40,706 nt of DNA, from contig JANQRJ010000069.1 of the NCBI GenBank assembly GCA_028284635.1, positions 1 through 40,706 of the forward strand. Reading direction: 5' to 3'. Shown here one piece after another: positions 8,868 to 17,653 of the stretch; position 1 is the stretch's first letter, and each line of letters begins with the position of its first letter. The stretch comes from Pelagicoccus sp. (lineage in GTDB: Bacteria > Verrucomicrobiota > Verrucomicrobiia > Opitutales > Opitutaceae). A program made the position numbers and the translations under genes. Under the pieces are notes generated by a model. The model was not told where the DNA came from. It ran no database searches and worked only from the letters and a program-made list of their open reading frames with translations.

Positions 8868-9623
8868 TCAGCTCAACTCCAGCTCCACCGGACAATGATC
8901 CGAACCTAGCACTTCGGGCCGGATTCGAGAAGCCTTCAACTTAGGCCGCAGGGCTTCGGAAATCATGAAGTAGTCGATGCGCCACCCCACATTGCGCGCC
9001 CTCGCCCCCGCCCGGTAGCTCCACCAGGAATAGTGTCCCTTGCCCTGGGTGAATTCGCGAAACGTATCCACAAATCCCGATGCGAGGATCGTATCGAATC
9101 CGGCCCGCTCCTCGTCCGTGAAGCCAGCATTCTTGCGATTGCTTTTCGGGTTGGCCAAATCATCCTCGGTGTGGGCCACGTTAAGATCGCCGCAGAAGAT
9201 CACCGGCTTCGTCTTCTCAAGCCCCTTCACGTAGCTCAGGAAATCCCGATCCCAGTCCTGTCGATAGGACAAGCGACGCAATCCGTCCTGCGAGTTCGGA
9301 GTATATACAGTCACCAGGAAGAAGTCGTCGTACTCAGCGGCAATCACTCGGCCCTCGCTATCGTGCTCAGGCATGCCCATGCCGTAGAGGACCGAATTCG
9401 GCTCGCGGCGGGCGACAATCGCCGTGCCCGAGTAGCCCTTCTTCTCGGCCTCGTTTCCCAGAACGGTAAGACCCGAGCTCCAGCCGAGTCCCTTTACGAT
9501 GTCGACCGTGGCCTTCGTCTCCTGCAGGCAGATGAAATCCGCCCCGCAACCTTCGAAGAAATCCATCGCGTCCTTCTTTACGGCTGCCCGGATCCCATTT
9601 ACATTCCAAGAAACGAATTTCAT
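8868..9623 (-). CDS. xthA: Exodeoxyribonuclease III
   Basis: A 251-residue exonuclease III / AP endonuclease of the EEP family, used in base-excision repair to cut at abasic sites and trim 3' ends. Seen: [13 protein letters not shown] at the N terminus, LQETKA carrying the metal-binding Glu (about residue 34), GDLNVAH (about 149) and a C-terminal [11 protein letters not shown] with the catalytic Asp-His. These are the family motifs in order and the length is typical. The frame is open for 24 more codons upstream, but homology begins exactly at the ATG at 9623, so that start was chosen. It is transcribed alone; a large hairpin lies just upstream. Confidence 0.93.
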   Translation of the reverse strand: MKFVSWNVNGIRAAVKKDAMDFFEGCGADFICLQETKATVDIVKGLGWSSGLTVLGNEAEKKGYSGTAIVARREPNSVLYGMGMPEHDSEGRVIAAEYDDFFLVTVYTPNSQDGLRRLSYRQDWDRDFLSYVKGLEKTKPVIFCGDLNVAHTEDDLANPKSNRKNAGFTDEERAGFDTILASGFVDTFREFTQGKGHYSWWSYRAGARARNVGWRIDYFMISEALRPKLKASRIRPEVLGSDHCPVELELS

Positions 9624-9697
9624 GCGCCAGGTGATAGAGGACACTCGGCAAGGGTCAATTCGCATATCCTCGGGCCGTAGCGCGGTTTTATACACGT

Positions 9698-9756
9698 AGC
9701 CGAAGTCGACAGACTTTGGGAGACAGGTAGAGAACCAAAGTCTTTCGACTTCGGCT
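9698..9756. repeat. Palindromic element (22-bp arms)
   Basis: Arms 9698-9719 and 9735-9756 are reverse complements with one mismatch in 22 bases (AGCCGAAGTCGA.AGACTTTGG). The left arm begins with GTAGC, as do other elements in this window. It lies between the redoxin gene and the exonuclease gene, both on the minus strand, and could also end redoxin/DsbD transcription. Confidence 0.7.
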
Positions 9757-9792
9757 GCAAATAGAGAATGTTGCCGTCGCAGCCCGAAGGAT

Positions 9793-9819
9793 CCGCGCCA
9801 CGTCGCAAACGTGGCGCGG
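9793..9819. repeat. Palindromic element (11-bp arms)
   Basis: CCGCGCCACGT (9793-9803) and ACGTGGCGCGG (9809-9819) form a perfect 11-bp stem with a 5-base loop. It shares TCGCAAACGTGG with the sequence near 1765, which suggests a dispersed family. Confidence 0.6.
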
Positions 9820-9832
9820 CACTAGTGAAGAA

Positions 9833-9850
9833 CGCGTTCCCACGAACGCG
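9833..9850. repeat. Palindromic element, CACGAACG family
   Basis: CGCGTTC (9833-9839) and GAACGCG (9844-9850) form a 7-bp stem with loop CCAC, followed by GCTAC. The form TTC.CACGAACG.GGCTAC recurs at 23201-23219. It lies directly past the 3' end of the redoxin gene on its minus-strand transcript and may serve as its terminator. Confidence 0.55.
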
Positions 9851-9867
9851 GCTACACTTTAGAATCC

Positions 9868-10488
9868 CTACGAACCCTTCGCGTACTTCACGCTGCAGCC
9901 ATAAGGTTTGCTCGTTCCCTTCGCGACCGCTTCGCCTGCAAGCACCGCCTCCAAAGCCGCCGTCACGTAGTTTTCCGCTTTTGGTATATCGCTCGCCGAA
10001 GCCGATGAGATACTGTCGATCGCTCCATTGTATACCAGCATGCCCTCGGAATCGATGACATACATATGCGGAGTGACCTTCGCTTTATACAGACGACCGA
10101 CCGAGCCATCCTCATCGATGAGAGTGCCCGTGGACTTCACGCCCTTGTCATTCGACAGCTTTTGCCAATCTTCAGCAGACATGTGTCCCTGTTTGCCGGG
10201 AGCCGACGAGCAAATGGTCAGCCAAACGACATCCTTCTCGGCTGCATTTTCCTGCAAAGCCTGCATATTGCCCGAGCCATAGTGCTTCTTGACGAAAGGG
10301 CAGCCATGGTTCGTCCACTCCAAAACCACGACCTTGCCAGCGAAATCCGAGAGCGAATGCGTATTGCCCTCAATATCGGTCAAAGTGAAGTCCGGAGCCT
10401 TCTCGCCGATGGAAACAGCGGAACCGATAGATGCGAAGAACAGCAGCCCTAGGGCTGCGATAGCGAAACGTATATTGTCTATTTTCAT
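9868..10488 (-). CDS. Secreted redoxin / thioredoxin-like protein
   Basis: 206 residues: a signal peptide (about 1-24, ending near IGSAVS) followed by an AhpC/TSA-Redoxin domain (about 27-170) with GEKAPDFTLTDIEGN, VVVLEWTNHGCPF and VTPHMYVIDSEG. At the thioredoxin active-site position there is GCPFVKKHY, so only one cysteine is present where CxxC is usual; other cysteines are in TICSS and near the C terminus (YGCSVKY). It is probably a periplasmic one-Cys redoxin rather than a dithiol reductase. Its ATG lies 37 bp past the stop of the DsbD-like gene, so they are probably co-transcribed and the DsbD-like protein may be its electron donor. Confidence 0.85.
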   Translation of the reverse strand: MKIDNIRFAIAALGLLFFASIGSAVSIGEKAPDFTLTDIEGNTHSLSDFAGKVVVLEWTNHGCPFVKKHYGSGNMQALQENAAEKDVVWLTICSSAPGKQGHMSAEDWQKLSNDKGVKSTGTLIDEDGSVGRLYKAKVTPHMYVIDSEGMLVYNGAIDSISSASASDIPKAENYVTAALEAVLAGEAVAKGTSKPYGCSVKYAKGS

Positions 10489-10525
10489 AACGATATTTCA
10501 GGTTGGATGTTAACTGCAAAGAAAA

Positions 10526-12682
10526 CTAGCGACTGACTGCCAAGGACTCGTTAGCCACGACCGCAGCCAACTCCTCCAGGACAAGGTCCGGATTCAAGAG
10601 TTGCGGCAATACGCGAGGAGCCGCCCCCTCCTTGCCGTCGTATAGCAAGTAGAGCGGCACGCCGGAACGGCCAAACGATTCGAGTGCCTTCGTTATCACC
10701 GGGTCGCGTTTGGTCCAGTCCGCCTTCACCAACTGCACGTCAAGCTCCGCTATTCGCCGCAACACCGCCTCGGAAGTGAAGACGCGAGCCTCGTTCGCCT
10801 TGCAGGTCAGACACCAGTCTGCCGTGAAATCGACGAACACCGGACGACCCTCCGACCCAAGCTTGGCCACCAATTCCGGAGAATACTCCTGCCAAACCAA
10901 TTTCACCCCATCGTCTGCAGCCGCACTCTTGGGTAGCATTATCCAGATACCCGCAAGACAGAAAAACGCCGCCAAAGCCGTGGCCGTTCGTCGGGCAAGC
11001 GCCCCCCTCGCCGGCGTCGACCAGCGACCATAGATCCACGCTCCTATCGCCAAAACCAGCAAGCCGCCCAAGACCCAAAGCAAGCCGTCGTTGCCCACAT
11101 GGGAGCCAAGGACCCAAACAAGCCAGATGCAAGTCGCGAACATCGGGAAAGCCATAGCCTGCTTAAACGTCTCCATCCAAGCTCCCGGCCTAGGCAACAA
11201 GTCGATCAGCTTCGGATTCGCCGACAACACCAGATAGGGCGTCGCCATACCAAGAGCCAGCAACGTAAAGACGGTCAGCGACTGAAATGCGGAAAGCGTC
11301 AAAGCGAACCCCAAAGCCTGCCCCATGAATGGTCCCGTACACGGCGTAGCCACCGCAGTCGCCAGCACGCCCGAGAAAAAAGATCCCGTGTAGCCCTCGC
11401 TTTTCACCTTGCCCGCAAGACCGATGGCCGAAGTGCCCATCTCGAAGACTCCAGCCAAACTAAGTCCGAAAAGGAACATGACGACCAGCAAGCCGATCAC
11501 GAACTCAGGCTGCTGAAGCTGAAAGCCCCAACCTAAGCTCTGACCCGCCGCTCGCAGGGCGATCAAGGTCCCCGCCAAAATCCAGAACGACACCAGCACT
11601 CCGACCGCAAAAGCGACGCCGTGCCGAAGCGTTTTACCCCTGTCCTCGCCCGCCTGCTGCACGAAACCCAAGGCCTTGATCGACAGCACGGGAAAAACGC
11701 AGGGCATAAGATTCAGAATCAACCCGCCCAAAAACGCGTAGAGCAACGCCTGGCCAAAACCGATCGCCAAGACGCCAACCCCATCTCCAGCTTCGCCGGC
11801 AAAGCCAGCAGCGGCCGCTGCGCTCTCGGAAAAACGCACGGCAGACACCCCACCCGCCGCATCGAATCCGTTTTTCGAATACAGCAATCCAGAATAGGCC
11901 TCGATCCCCTCATCGAAATACTCCGTCTTGGGAATGGCCACCCGCAACGTGGTACCGGAAAGCTCGAAACTCTGCTCGCCCGCCGAATCCGCCACCGACT
12001 CCTCCTCGACGTAGAAATAAGGATCCACTAGCTCACCCCCCCTGAAGCCCTCCCACTCCAAGGTCAGAACCACCAAATCCTCCAGAACCTCGGCACCAAT
12101 AACTCCTCCCTCGGCAGGCAACGGCAGCCCCGCGCGGGTCCGCGAAATGTCTTCCGCGTAAGCAGCAGGCTCGACCCCCGAGGCGTTTTCCACTACTGGC
12201 AGTTCCAGAGCCAAGCGAGCATCGCCTGGAATGCAGGTATCCTCGCAAACCAACCAGTTCGCCGCCGCCCTCAGCGTCGATCTAGATCCTACCGCCAAAT
12301 CCTCCGGCGCCTTAACCGAAGCCAGCAGAAAAAGCTCTCCCTCGTAGCCGTAGGAAACCAAGGGCGGAGTAGGGATGCGATGCGGAACGGGAAAACGCAG
12401 CGCCCCTACCTCGAAGCCCTCCGGCAACTGCCACTCCACCTGCGGAGCAAGGCCAGTATCGCCGGGATTAATCCAATAGACATGCCAGTGCGGGAGCATC
12501 TTGAGCCGCAGCGCCACGTCGAACCGCTGCCCAGGGTAGATTCCCTTTACCTCAGAAACCAGCTCCGCCACCACCTCTCCCGTATCCACTGGACCGAGAT
12601 TGAACGGCTCCGCGGCTCGGACACTCGGGAAAGACAACACCGCCAGCAGGACGAAAAAGTTTACTCGCTTAAAGAGACGCAT
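10526..12682 (-). CDS. Protein-disulfide reductase, DsbD family
   Basis: 718 residues. A signal peptide (about 1-23) leads to an N-terminal DsbD-like periplasmic domain (about 30-170; HWHVYWINPGDTG, and C..TC in LVCEDTCIPG). Next is an eight-helix membrane domain (about 310-590) with NLMPCVFPVLSIKALG and ATPCTGPFMG carrying the two redox cysteines. A C-terminal thioredoxin-like domain (about 600-715) has FTADWCLTCKANE. In the family, electrons pass from cytoplasmic thioredoxin across the membrane to periplasmic thiol proteins. The three-domain layout is complete. The downstream secreted redoxin is a natural partner. The exact subtype (DsbD or ScsB-like) cannot be decided by eye, so no symbol is given. 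Confidence 0.9.
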   Translation of the reverse strand: MRLFKRVNFFVLLAVLSFPSVRAAEPFNLGPVDTGEVVAELVSEVKGIYPGQRFDVALRLKMLPHWHVYWINPGDTGLAPQVEWQLPEGFEVGALRFPVPHRIPTPPLVSYGYEGELFLLASVKAPEDLAVGSRSTLRAAANWLVCEDTCIPGDARLALELPVVENASGVEPAAYAEDISRTRAGLPLPAEGGVIGAEVLEDLVVLTLEWEGFRGGELVDPYFYVEEESVADSAGEQSFELSGTTLRVAIPKTEYFDEGIEAYSGLLYSKNGFDAAGGVSAVRFSESAAAAAGFAGEAGDGVGVLAIGFGQALLYAFLGGLILNLMPCVFPVLSIKALGFVQQAGEDRGKTLRHGVAFAVGVLVSFWILAGTLIALRAAGQSLGWGFQLQQPEFVIGLLVVMFLFGLSLAGVFEMGTSAIGLAGKVKSEGYTGSFFSGVLATAVATPCTGPFMGQALGFALTLSAFQSLTVFTLLALGMATPYLVLSANPKLIDLLPRPGAWMETFKQAMAFPMFATCIWLVWVLGSHVGNDGLLWVLGGLLVLAIGAWIYGRWSTPARGALARRTATALAAFFCLAGIWIMLPKSAAADDGVKLVWQEYSPELVAKLGSEGRPVFVDFTADWCLTCKANEARVFTSEAVLRRIAELDVQLVKADWTKRDPVITKALESFGRSGVPLYLLYDGKEGAAPRVLPQLLNPDLVLEELAAVVANESLAVSR

Positions 12683-12737
12683 AACACAATAGCTTACACG
12701 CTAACAGCTTATCGAACGAGCTCGATTATCAACCCCC

Positions 12738-12830
12738 ATGCCCTTCAAAACCACCAAGCAAGAACGCGTCGTCCTGGGCGTAATCGCACTCCTAATCGTC
12801 CTGGGCATAATCGGCAGCATCATCTTGTAG
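12738..12830 (+). CDS. Possible 30-residue single-helix membrane protein
   Basis: A short frame, too short for usual gene calling, encodes 30 residues: a charged head MPFKTTKQERVV and then one uninterrupted hydrophobic helix (LGVIALLIVLGIIGSIIL) running to the stop. The pattern of basic/polar head plus helix is that of known small inner-membrane proteins. It is divergent from the dsbD-like gene (55 bp). No ribosome site is evident, which lowers confidence. Function unknown. Confidence 0.4.
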   Translation: MPFKTTKQERVVLGVIALLIVLGIIGSIIL

Positions 12831-12920
12831 CGCTTCAAACACCAACAACGCCCCCATCACAGTCCCGATTGCGACCCGCCCGACAACCCTAAACCTTCGT
12901 TTTATTCTCCAGTTTAAATA

Positions 12921-13245
12921 GGATCGCGCCGCGCCGCAGCAAGAAGCCCGCGACAAAGGCAGCGGCGATCCACGCAGTCAGTTGCCGAGCCACCCTTGGC
13001 CACATAGCCCTTTTCCAGCTCAGCCGAGCAACGCCAGCCGATCCCGCCATCCGGCAGGCGCTGCACAAGTAGCCTCCGGAGTCGACGCTCCGATGCTGAA
13101 CGACTGCCCTCTAGGACAAGCGCCTTGAAAGAAAAACCGTCGGCGATTCCCGTCCCTCGGCAAGCGTGACAGCGCTCCCATCCAAGAAACCCGCGATCGC
13201 CCGCCGACGCAGTCTGGCCTCCAGCCAGCCAAAACAACGAAATGG
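12921..13245 (-). pseudogene. Decayed partial copy of the nitronate monooxygenase gene
   Basis: This stretch aligns along its whole length to the 3' part of the intact gene at 18856-20289 (to about 19010-19326, then 19427-19455), with long identical runs such as AGCAAGAAGCCCGCGACAAA. It carries a 101-bp deletion: the parent has CAGCCTGG at both 19324-19331 and 19425-19432, and the copy keeps one (CAGTCTGG, 13210-13217). 101 is not a multiple of three, so the frame is broken; smaller indels lie near 13050-13090. It cannot make a working enzyme. The rest of 12831-13371 shows nothing else. Confidence 0.88.
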
Positions 13246-13371
13246 CCCAAATCAGGAAGCGGGCGCCCTTTCTCGCACGCGAGCTACCTCGAACGACAGA
13301 CGGTCAAGGCCTTTTATAGTGGTTTCACACTAGTCTTCAGTCAACGGCTCCATTGTCTGCGGAAACTACCG

Positions 13372-16300
13372 ATGAGACATAACCTAGCAACACCACTCGC
13401 TGCCAAGCGAAGCCACACCGATTCAGTGACCGAATTCATCGACAAGCAAAACTCCCGGCACGAGGAGTTGATGCGCCACGCATACAAATCGCATCCAGCG
13501 CCGAGCTGCATCAAGGATGTCGAGTTTCGCATCCTCGGATGCAACCGCGCTTTTGAAACGCTGCATGGGATCCGCGAGGCCGAAATCATCGGCAAAACCT
13601 CTACCGACTTTCTGGGGGAAGCGGGACAAGTAGATCTATCAACGGACCGAAAGGCGCTGCTCAATATCGATGAGCTCGTTCACGAGACCGCTATCGTTGA
13701 CAGCAAACTCCATCTACGCGAATTCGAAGTACGCAAGGCTCCGATCTGCGATCCAGAAACAGGGGCCACAATTGGACTGTTCTGCGTCTACACGGACCAT
13801 ACGACGCAGAATAAAACGGACCGCGAACTCTCCCGAGTCCGCGTAGTGATGGATAGTTCCCAAGACTGCTTTCTGGTTATCGATCGCGATGAGATGAGGA
13901 TTATCGACTGCAATAAATACGCGAGCGAGGCCTTGCAATACAGCCGCCAAGAGATTCTCGATCTAAACCCCTGCTCCATCCTGCCGCAAGTCCAGGAAAC
14001 CAAACTGCGCAGCCTATTCGAGGACTACGAAAACGACAAAAGGGGCGGAGCCATTTTCGATACGCTCGTCATGCGCCAAGACGGCAGCGTATTCGAGTCC
14101 GAAGTACAGATTAACCCTGTATCCGAGAGCATCGAAGATCTATTCGTTCTCGGCATCAGAGACATTTCCAATCGGAAGCAATCCGAAAAGGAGCTCAAAC
14201 GGGCTAACGATACGCTACGTCTCCTGGGATCCATAAACAAGATACTCATCAACGCCTCCGACGAAAACGAACTCATGATGCAGATATGCGACGAGATCGT
14301 CAAAGCGGCTTCCTTCTCTGCCGTTTTCGCAATCGTCGGTTCTCGAAAAAAGGCAGGCTTTTCAAGCATATACAAAGACAGTCTATCAAATCTGGACATT
14401 GCCGAATGCCTAAGAGAAATGGAGCTTGGCGAAACCGAGATCAGCCAAATCCTAGGACTGGAATCCACCGAGCCGCTTGCCCTACACGCGCAGGCTCGCA
14501 TGGAAGCAATTCCTGGCTGCCTTCCCAAATGGAGCATGCCTAGATTCGGATCGGCATTATGCCTTCCAACCGAATGCGACACACCGTCAAAAGTCGCCCT
14601 AGTGATATTCGCCAAGGAATCCAATGTTTTCGACGAAAGCGAAATCAAGCTAATCAAGGAGCTGCAAGACGAAATCGTATATGGTGTACAAAGTCTCTAC
14701 CAGCATCAGGCGAAGTACGATGCCGAGCAGAAGATCAGCAAGCAGCTCGCAATAGAAAGCGCTATAGCGAAATTCTCCCGAAGCCTGCTCTCCAGCGATT
14801 CTCTCGATGCCGGCATTCGCGGCGCGCTGCCCAGCTTGCTGATCGCCTCCGAAGCGACGCAGATCTTCCTATACAATGTGGATCATGGCGATTCGGACCA
14901 AACCGTCGCCACTCTCTTCTGCGAATTCGCCAAATCGGAGATGGAAAGGACTCCCGCAGCTCCTTCGGAGATACCTATGCAACAGTCTCTTCCCAGATGG
15001 CTACGATTGCTGAGCAAACGCCGTGGCATCGATTCCAAGACGGCAAGCCTCTCCAAAGAGGAGCGCGACCTGTTTCACTTCGACTGCAATGCTCGCATTC
15101 TCATCTATCCGCTTTTCGCCAACAGCGTTTGGATCGGTTTTCTTGGAATCAATATTCCCGGGAAAGGCATAGAAGACGTAGCGGTCTCCCGCGAAATGCT
15201 GGCTATGGCAACAGATCTCTTGGCGGATCTCTTCGCTCGGCGCGACACCGACGCTCATATGAAAATGCTGGCGCAAGCGATAAACAGCTCCGACGAAGGC
15301 GTCATTATATCGTCCGCAGATGAAACCTTCGTAGATTCGAAGATCGTCTTCGCCAATGACGGCCTTTGTCGCATGTCCGGCTATGCCAAGAACCAAATCA
15401 TTGGAAAGCCAGCCTCCTTCATTCAAGCCAAGGAGCTTTCCAAGGAGTCCCTGGAAACGCTTCTCGCCGATCTATCGGAAGGCAATGCTCACATCAGCGA
15501 AATCATCGCGACTCGCAACGACAAAAGTTCGATTAGCTGCGAACGACGCATCTATCCGATAACCGACGAGCGCGGAAAACTCGCCAGCTACCTTTGCGTC
15601 CTGAGAGATATCACCGAACACAAGAAACTGGAGTCGAGAGTGTCGTTCGTCAACAAGATGGAGTCCATCGGCCAATTATCCGCCGGTATCGCTCACGAAA
15701 TAAATACCCCATCGCAATTCATTGGAGACAATCTTAGCTTCTTCTCAGGCAGCTGGGAGAAGCTGGAACCCCTCCTCATCGGGCTATCCGAAAATGAACG
15801 ACTCGAAGAGGTCGTGGAACGCTACGACCTGCCACCGCTTAGCTCGAAGCTCCTCAAACGAATCCTGGCAAATATCCCAGAGGCTATCTCCGACGCAAAC
15901 GAAGGAGTCGAGCGCGTCTCCACCATAGTCAAGGCGATGCGAGAATTCTCCCATCCGGAGAAACGCACGAAGCTGGCCGATATAAACAAATGCATAGAAA
16001 CCACTGTGACGGTCGCCAGGAACGAATGGAAATACATCAGCGAACTCACCACCGAATTGGATGAGAGCCTCCCCTTGGTGGAATGCATGCCGGGCGACAT
16101 CAACCAGGTCATTCTGAACCTCATTGTAAACGCCTGCCAAGCGATTGCGGAACGCATCGGAGACAGCAAGGATCGAGGCCAGATTCATATTCGCTCCCAC
16201 CTGCATGAAAACGACCTCAGAATTTCTATATCGGATACTGGAAACGGCATCCCGAAGGAAATAAGAAAGTCTATATTCGATCCCTTCTTCACAACGAAAG

Positions 16301-16464
16301 AGGTGGGAAAAGGCACAGGCCAAGGCCTGTTTATGGTGCATTCCATCATAGAGCAGAACCATGGTGGAAAAGTCGGATTCGAAAGCGAAATCGGCGTTGG
16401 AACGACCTTTCATATAGATCTTCCTCTGCCAAAATCCAAACCGAACAGAGATGCAATACGCTGA
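13372..16464 (+). CDS. Multi-PAS/GAF sensor histidine kinase
   Basis: 1030 residues, soluble. Two PAS domains (about 40-150 and 155-270), two GAF-like domains (about 280-440 and 460-625), a third PAS with its PAC (about 640-760; RDITEHKKLE), HisKA with AHEINTPSQF (His775) and HATPase (about 885-1022; NLIVNACQAI, DTGNGIPKEI, GTGQGL). No membrane helix is seen, so the signal is probably cytoplasmic. The HEINTP-type HisKA is common in delta-proteobacterial and verrucomicrobial kinases. It heads an operon with two response regulators; the next gene starts 14 bp before this one stops, implying coupled translation and a direct kinase-regulator pairing. Confidence 0.9.
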   Translation: MRHNLATPLAAKRSHTDSVTEFIDKQNSRHEELMRHAYKSHPAPSCIKDVEFRILGCNRAFETLHGIREAEIIGKTSTDFLGEAGQVDLSTDRKALLNIDELVHETAIVDSKLHLREFEVRKAPICDPETGATIGLFCVYTDHTTQNKTDRELSRVRVVMDSSQDCFLVIDRDEMRIIDCNKYASEALQYSRQEILDLNPCSILPQVQETKLRSLFEDYENDKRGGAIFDTLVMRQDGSVFESEVQINPVSESIEDLFVLGIRDISNRKQSEKELKRANDTLRLLGSINKILINASDENELMMQICDEIVKAASFSAVFAIVGSRKKAGFSSIYKDSLSNLDIAECLREMELGETEISQILGLESTEPLALHAQARMEAIPGCLPKWSMPRFGSALCLPTECDTPSKVALVIFAKESNVFDESEIKLIKELQDEIVYGVQSLYQHQAKYDAEQKISKQLAIESAIAKFSRSLLSSDSLDAGIRGALPSLLIASEATQIFLYNVDHGDSDQTVATLFCEFAKSEMERTPAAPSEIPMQQSLPRWLRLLSKRRGIDSKTASLSKEERDLFHFDCNARILIYPLFANSVWIGFLGINIPGKGIEDVAVSREMLAMATDLLADLFARRDTDAHMKMLAQAINSSDEGVIISSADETFVDSKIVFANDGLCRMSGYAKNQIIGKPASFIQAKELSKESLETLLADLSEGNAHISEIIATRNDKSSISCERRIYPITDERGKLASYLCVLRDITEHKKLESRVSFVNKMESIGQLSAGIAHEINTPSQFIGDNLSFFSGSWEKLEPLLIGLSENERLEEVVERYDLPPLSSKLLKRILANIPEAISDANEGVERVSTIVKAMREFSHPEKRTKLADINKCIETTVTVARNEWKYISELTTELDESLPLVECMPGDINQVILNLIVNACQAIAERIGDSKDRGQIHIRSHLHENDLRISISDTGNGIPKEIRKSIFDPFFTTKEVGKGTGQGLFMVHSIIEQNHGGKVGFESEIGVGTTFHIDLPLPKSKPNRDAIR

Positions 16465-17653
16465 CCCCGAAACGCTGAAGATTCTGCTCGTGGACGATGA
16501 ACCGAAAATCGTCAATGGGCTGGAGCGAAACATAGGAATGATGGAAGCGGACTGGGAAATAGAAGTAGCCTACAGCGGAGCGGAAGGCTTGGAGATGCTC
16601 GCTAGGGAGTCCTTCGACGTTATCGTATCCGATCTTCGGATGCCCGAGATGAACGGCGCCCAGTTTCTCGAAAAGGCTAAGGTCAGCGCCCCCGCTACTC
16701 TCCGCTTCATCCTCACTGGCTATGCCGACCAAGATCTCATGGTTAGGGCCACCGGCGTCGCTCATCGGTATCTGATCAAGCCCTGCGACTCGCGGGAAGT
16801 CATCGACGCGATACGCCAAGTCTACGAGTCCCGCTCCCTGATGCTGGACAGCGACATCATCCGGTTCGTGACCGAAACCAACGAGCTCCATATCAACAAT
16901 CAACCCTTGCAAGACCTGCTGGAGCTGACGAACGACACGGACTGCGACACGGATGACGTCGCGAATATGATAGAAAGCCAACCGACCGTCCACGCCTCCA
17001 TCCTACACGTCTCCAACAGCGCCTTTTTCGGGGCTGGAGGGCAGATCGAAACCATGAGGGAAGCCCTCCATATACTCGGACTTGAATTCGTGAGCAGCCT
17101 CGCCTCTTTCGAGCTTGCAAGACGAGAGATGAACTTGCCGCCCCATCTTCACGCCATGGCCGGTACCGTACTCAAGCATTGCGTGGAAACCAGTCAGTTC
17201 GCTCTCCAGATGAAGCCCTTGATCGAGAATCCCCAGTTTCTGAGCACCCTATCCAGCCTCAGCTTATTGCACGACCTCGGCAAACTCGTCTTTCTCATGC
17301 GCCAGGGTGACGACTACGCCAGACTCTGGAAGGAATCCGCCGAGCAAAACGTGCCGCTCTGGAAAATGGAGCGCGAGGCTTACGGCTGCGATCACGCGGG
17401 AATCGGAGCCTATCTCTTCGCTCTTTGGGGTCTGCCAGAAGCCCTTGTCCAAGGCGTGGCCTGGCATCACCAGCCGACAAAAGCTATGAAAGACCGCCTC
17501 TGTCCAGTCTCGCTTCTTCACATGGCAAACTACGGAGCCCACAAGACTCGCGAGCAATCTGCCTATTGCAGTGGAGAACTCGACGCCGAGCTCGCCCAAA
17601 GATTTTCCCTCTCCCCCGACTTTCACAACGAACTCAAACGCCAAAGCGCATGA
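16451..17653 (+). CDS. Response regulator with HDOD domain
   Basis: 400 residues. A receiver domain (about 10-125; DDE triad near the start, acceptor Asp in VIVSDLRMP about residue 60, TGYAD and KPCDS) is followed by an HDOD domain (about 145-345; LLHDLGKLVFL, DHAGIGAYLFALWGLP, WHHQP). HDOD is an HD-related domain that usually works in signalling without proven hydrolysis. It overlaps the kinase gene by 14 bp and the next regulator by 4 bp. It is the likely phosphorylation target of the 1030-residue kinase. No DNA-binding domain is present, so output is probably through protein contact. Confidence 0.9.
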   Translation: MQYADPETLKILLVDDEPKIVNGLERNIGMMEADWEIEVAYSGAEGLEMLARESFDVIVSDLRMPEMNGAQFLEKAKVSAPATLRFILTGYADQDLMVRATGVAHRYLIKPCDSREVIDAIRQVYESRSLMLDSDIIRFVTETNELHINNQPLQDLLELTNDTDCDTDDVANMIESQPTVHASILHVSNSAFFGAGGQIETMREALHILGLEFVSSLASFELARREMNLPPHLHAMAGTVLKHCVETSQFALQMKPLIENPQFLSTLSSLSLLHDLGKLVFLMRQGDDYARLWKESAEQNVPLWKMEREAYGCDHAGIGAYLFALWGLPEALVQGVAWHHQPTKAMKDRLCPVSLLHMANYGAHKTREQSAYCSGELDAELAQRFSLSPDFHNELKRQSA

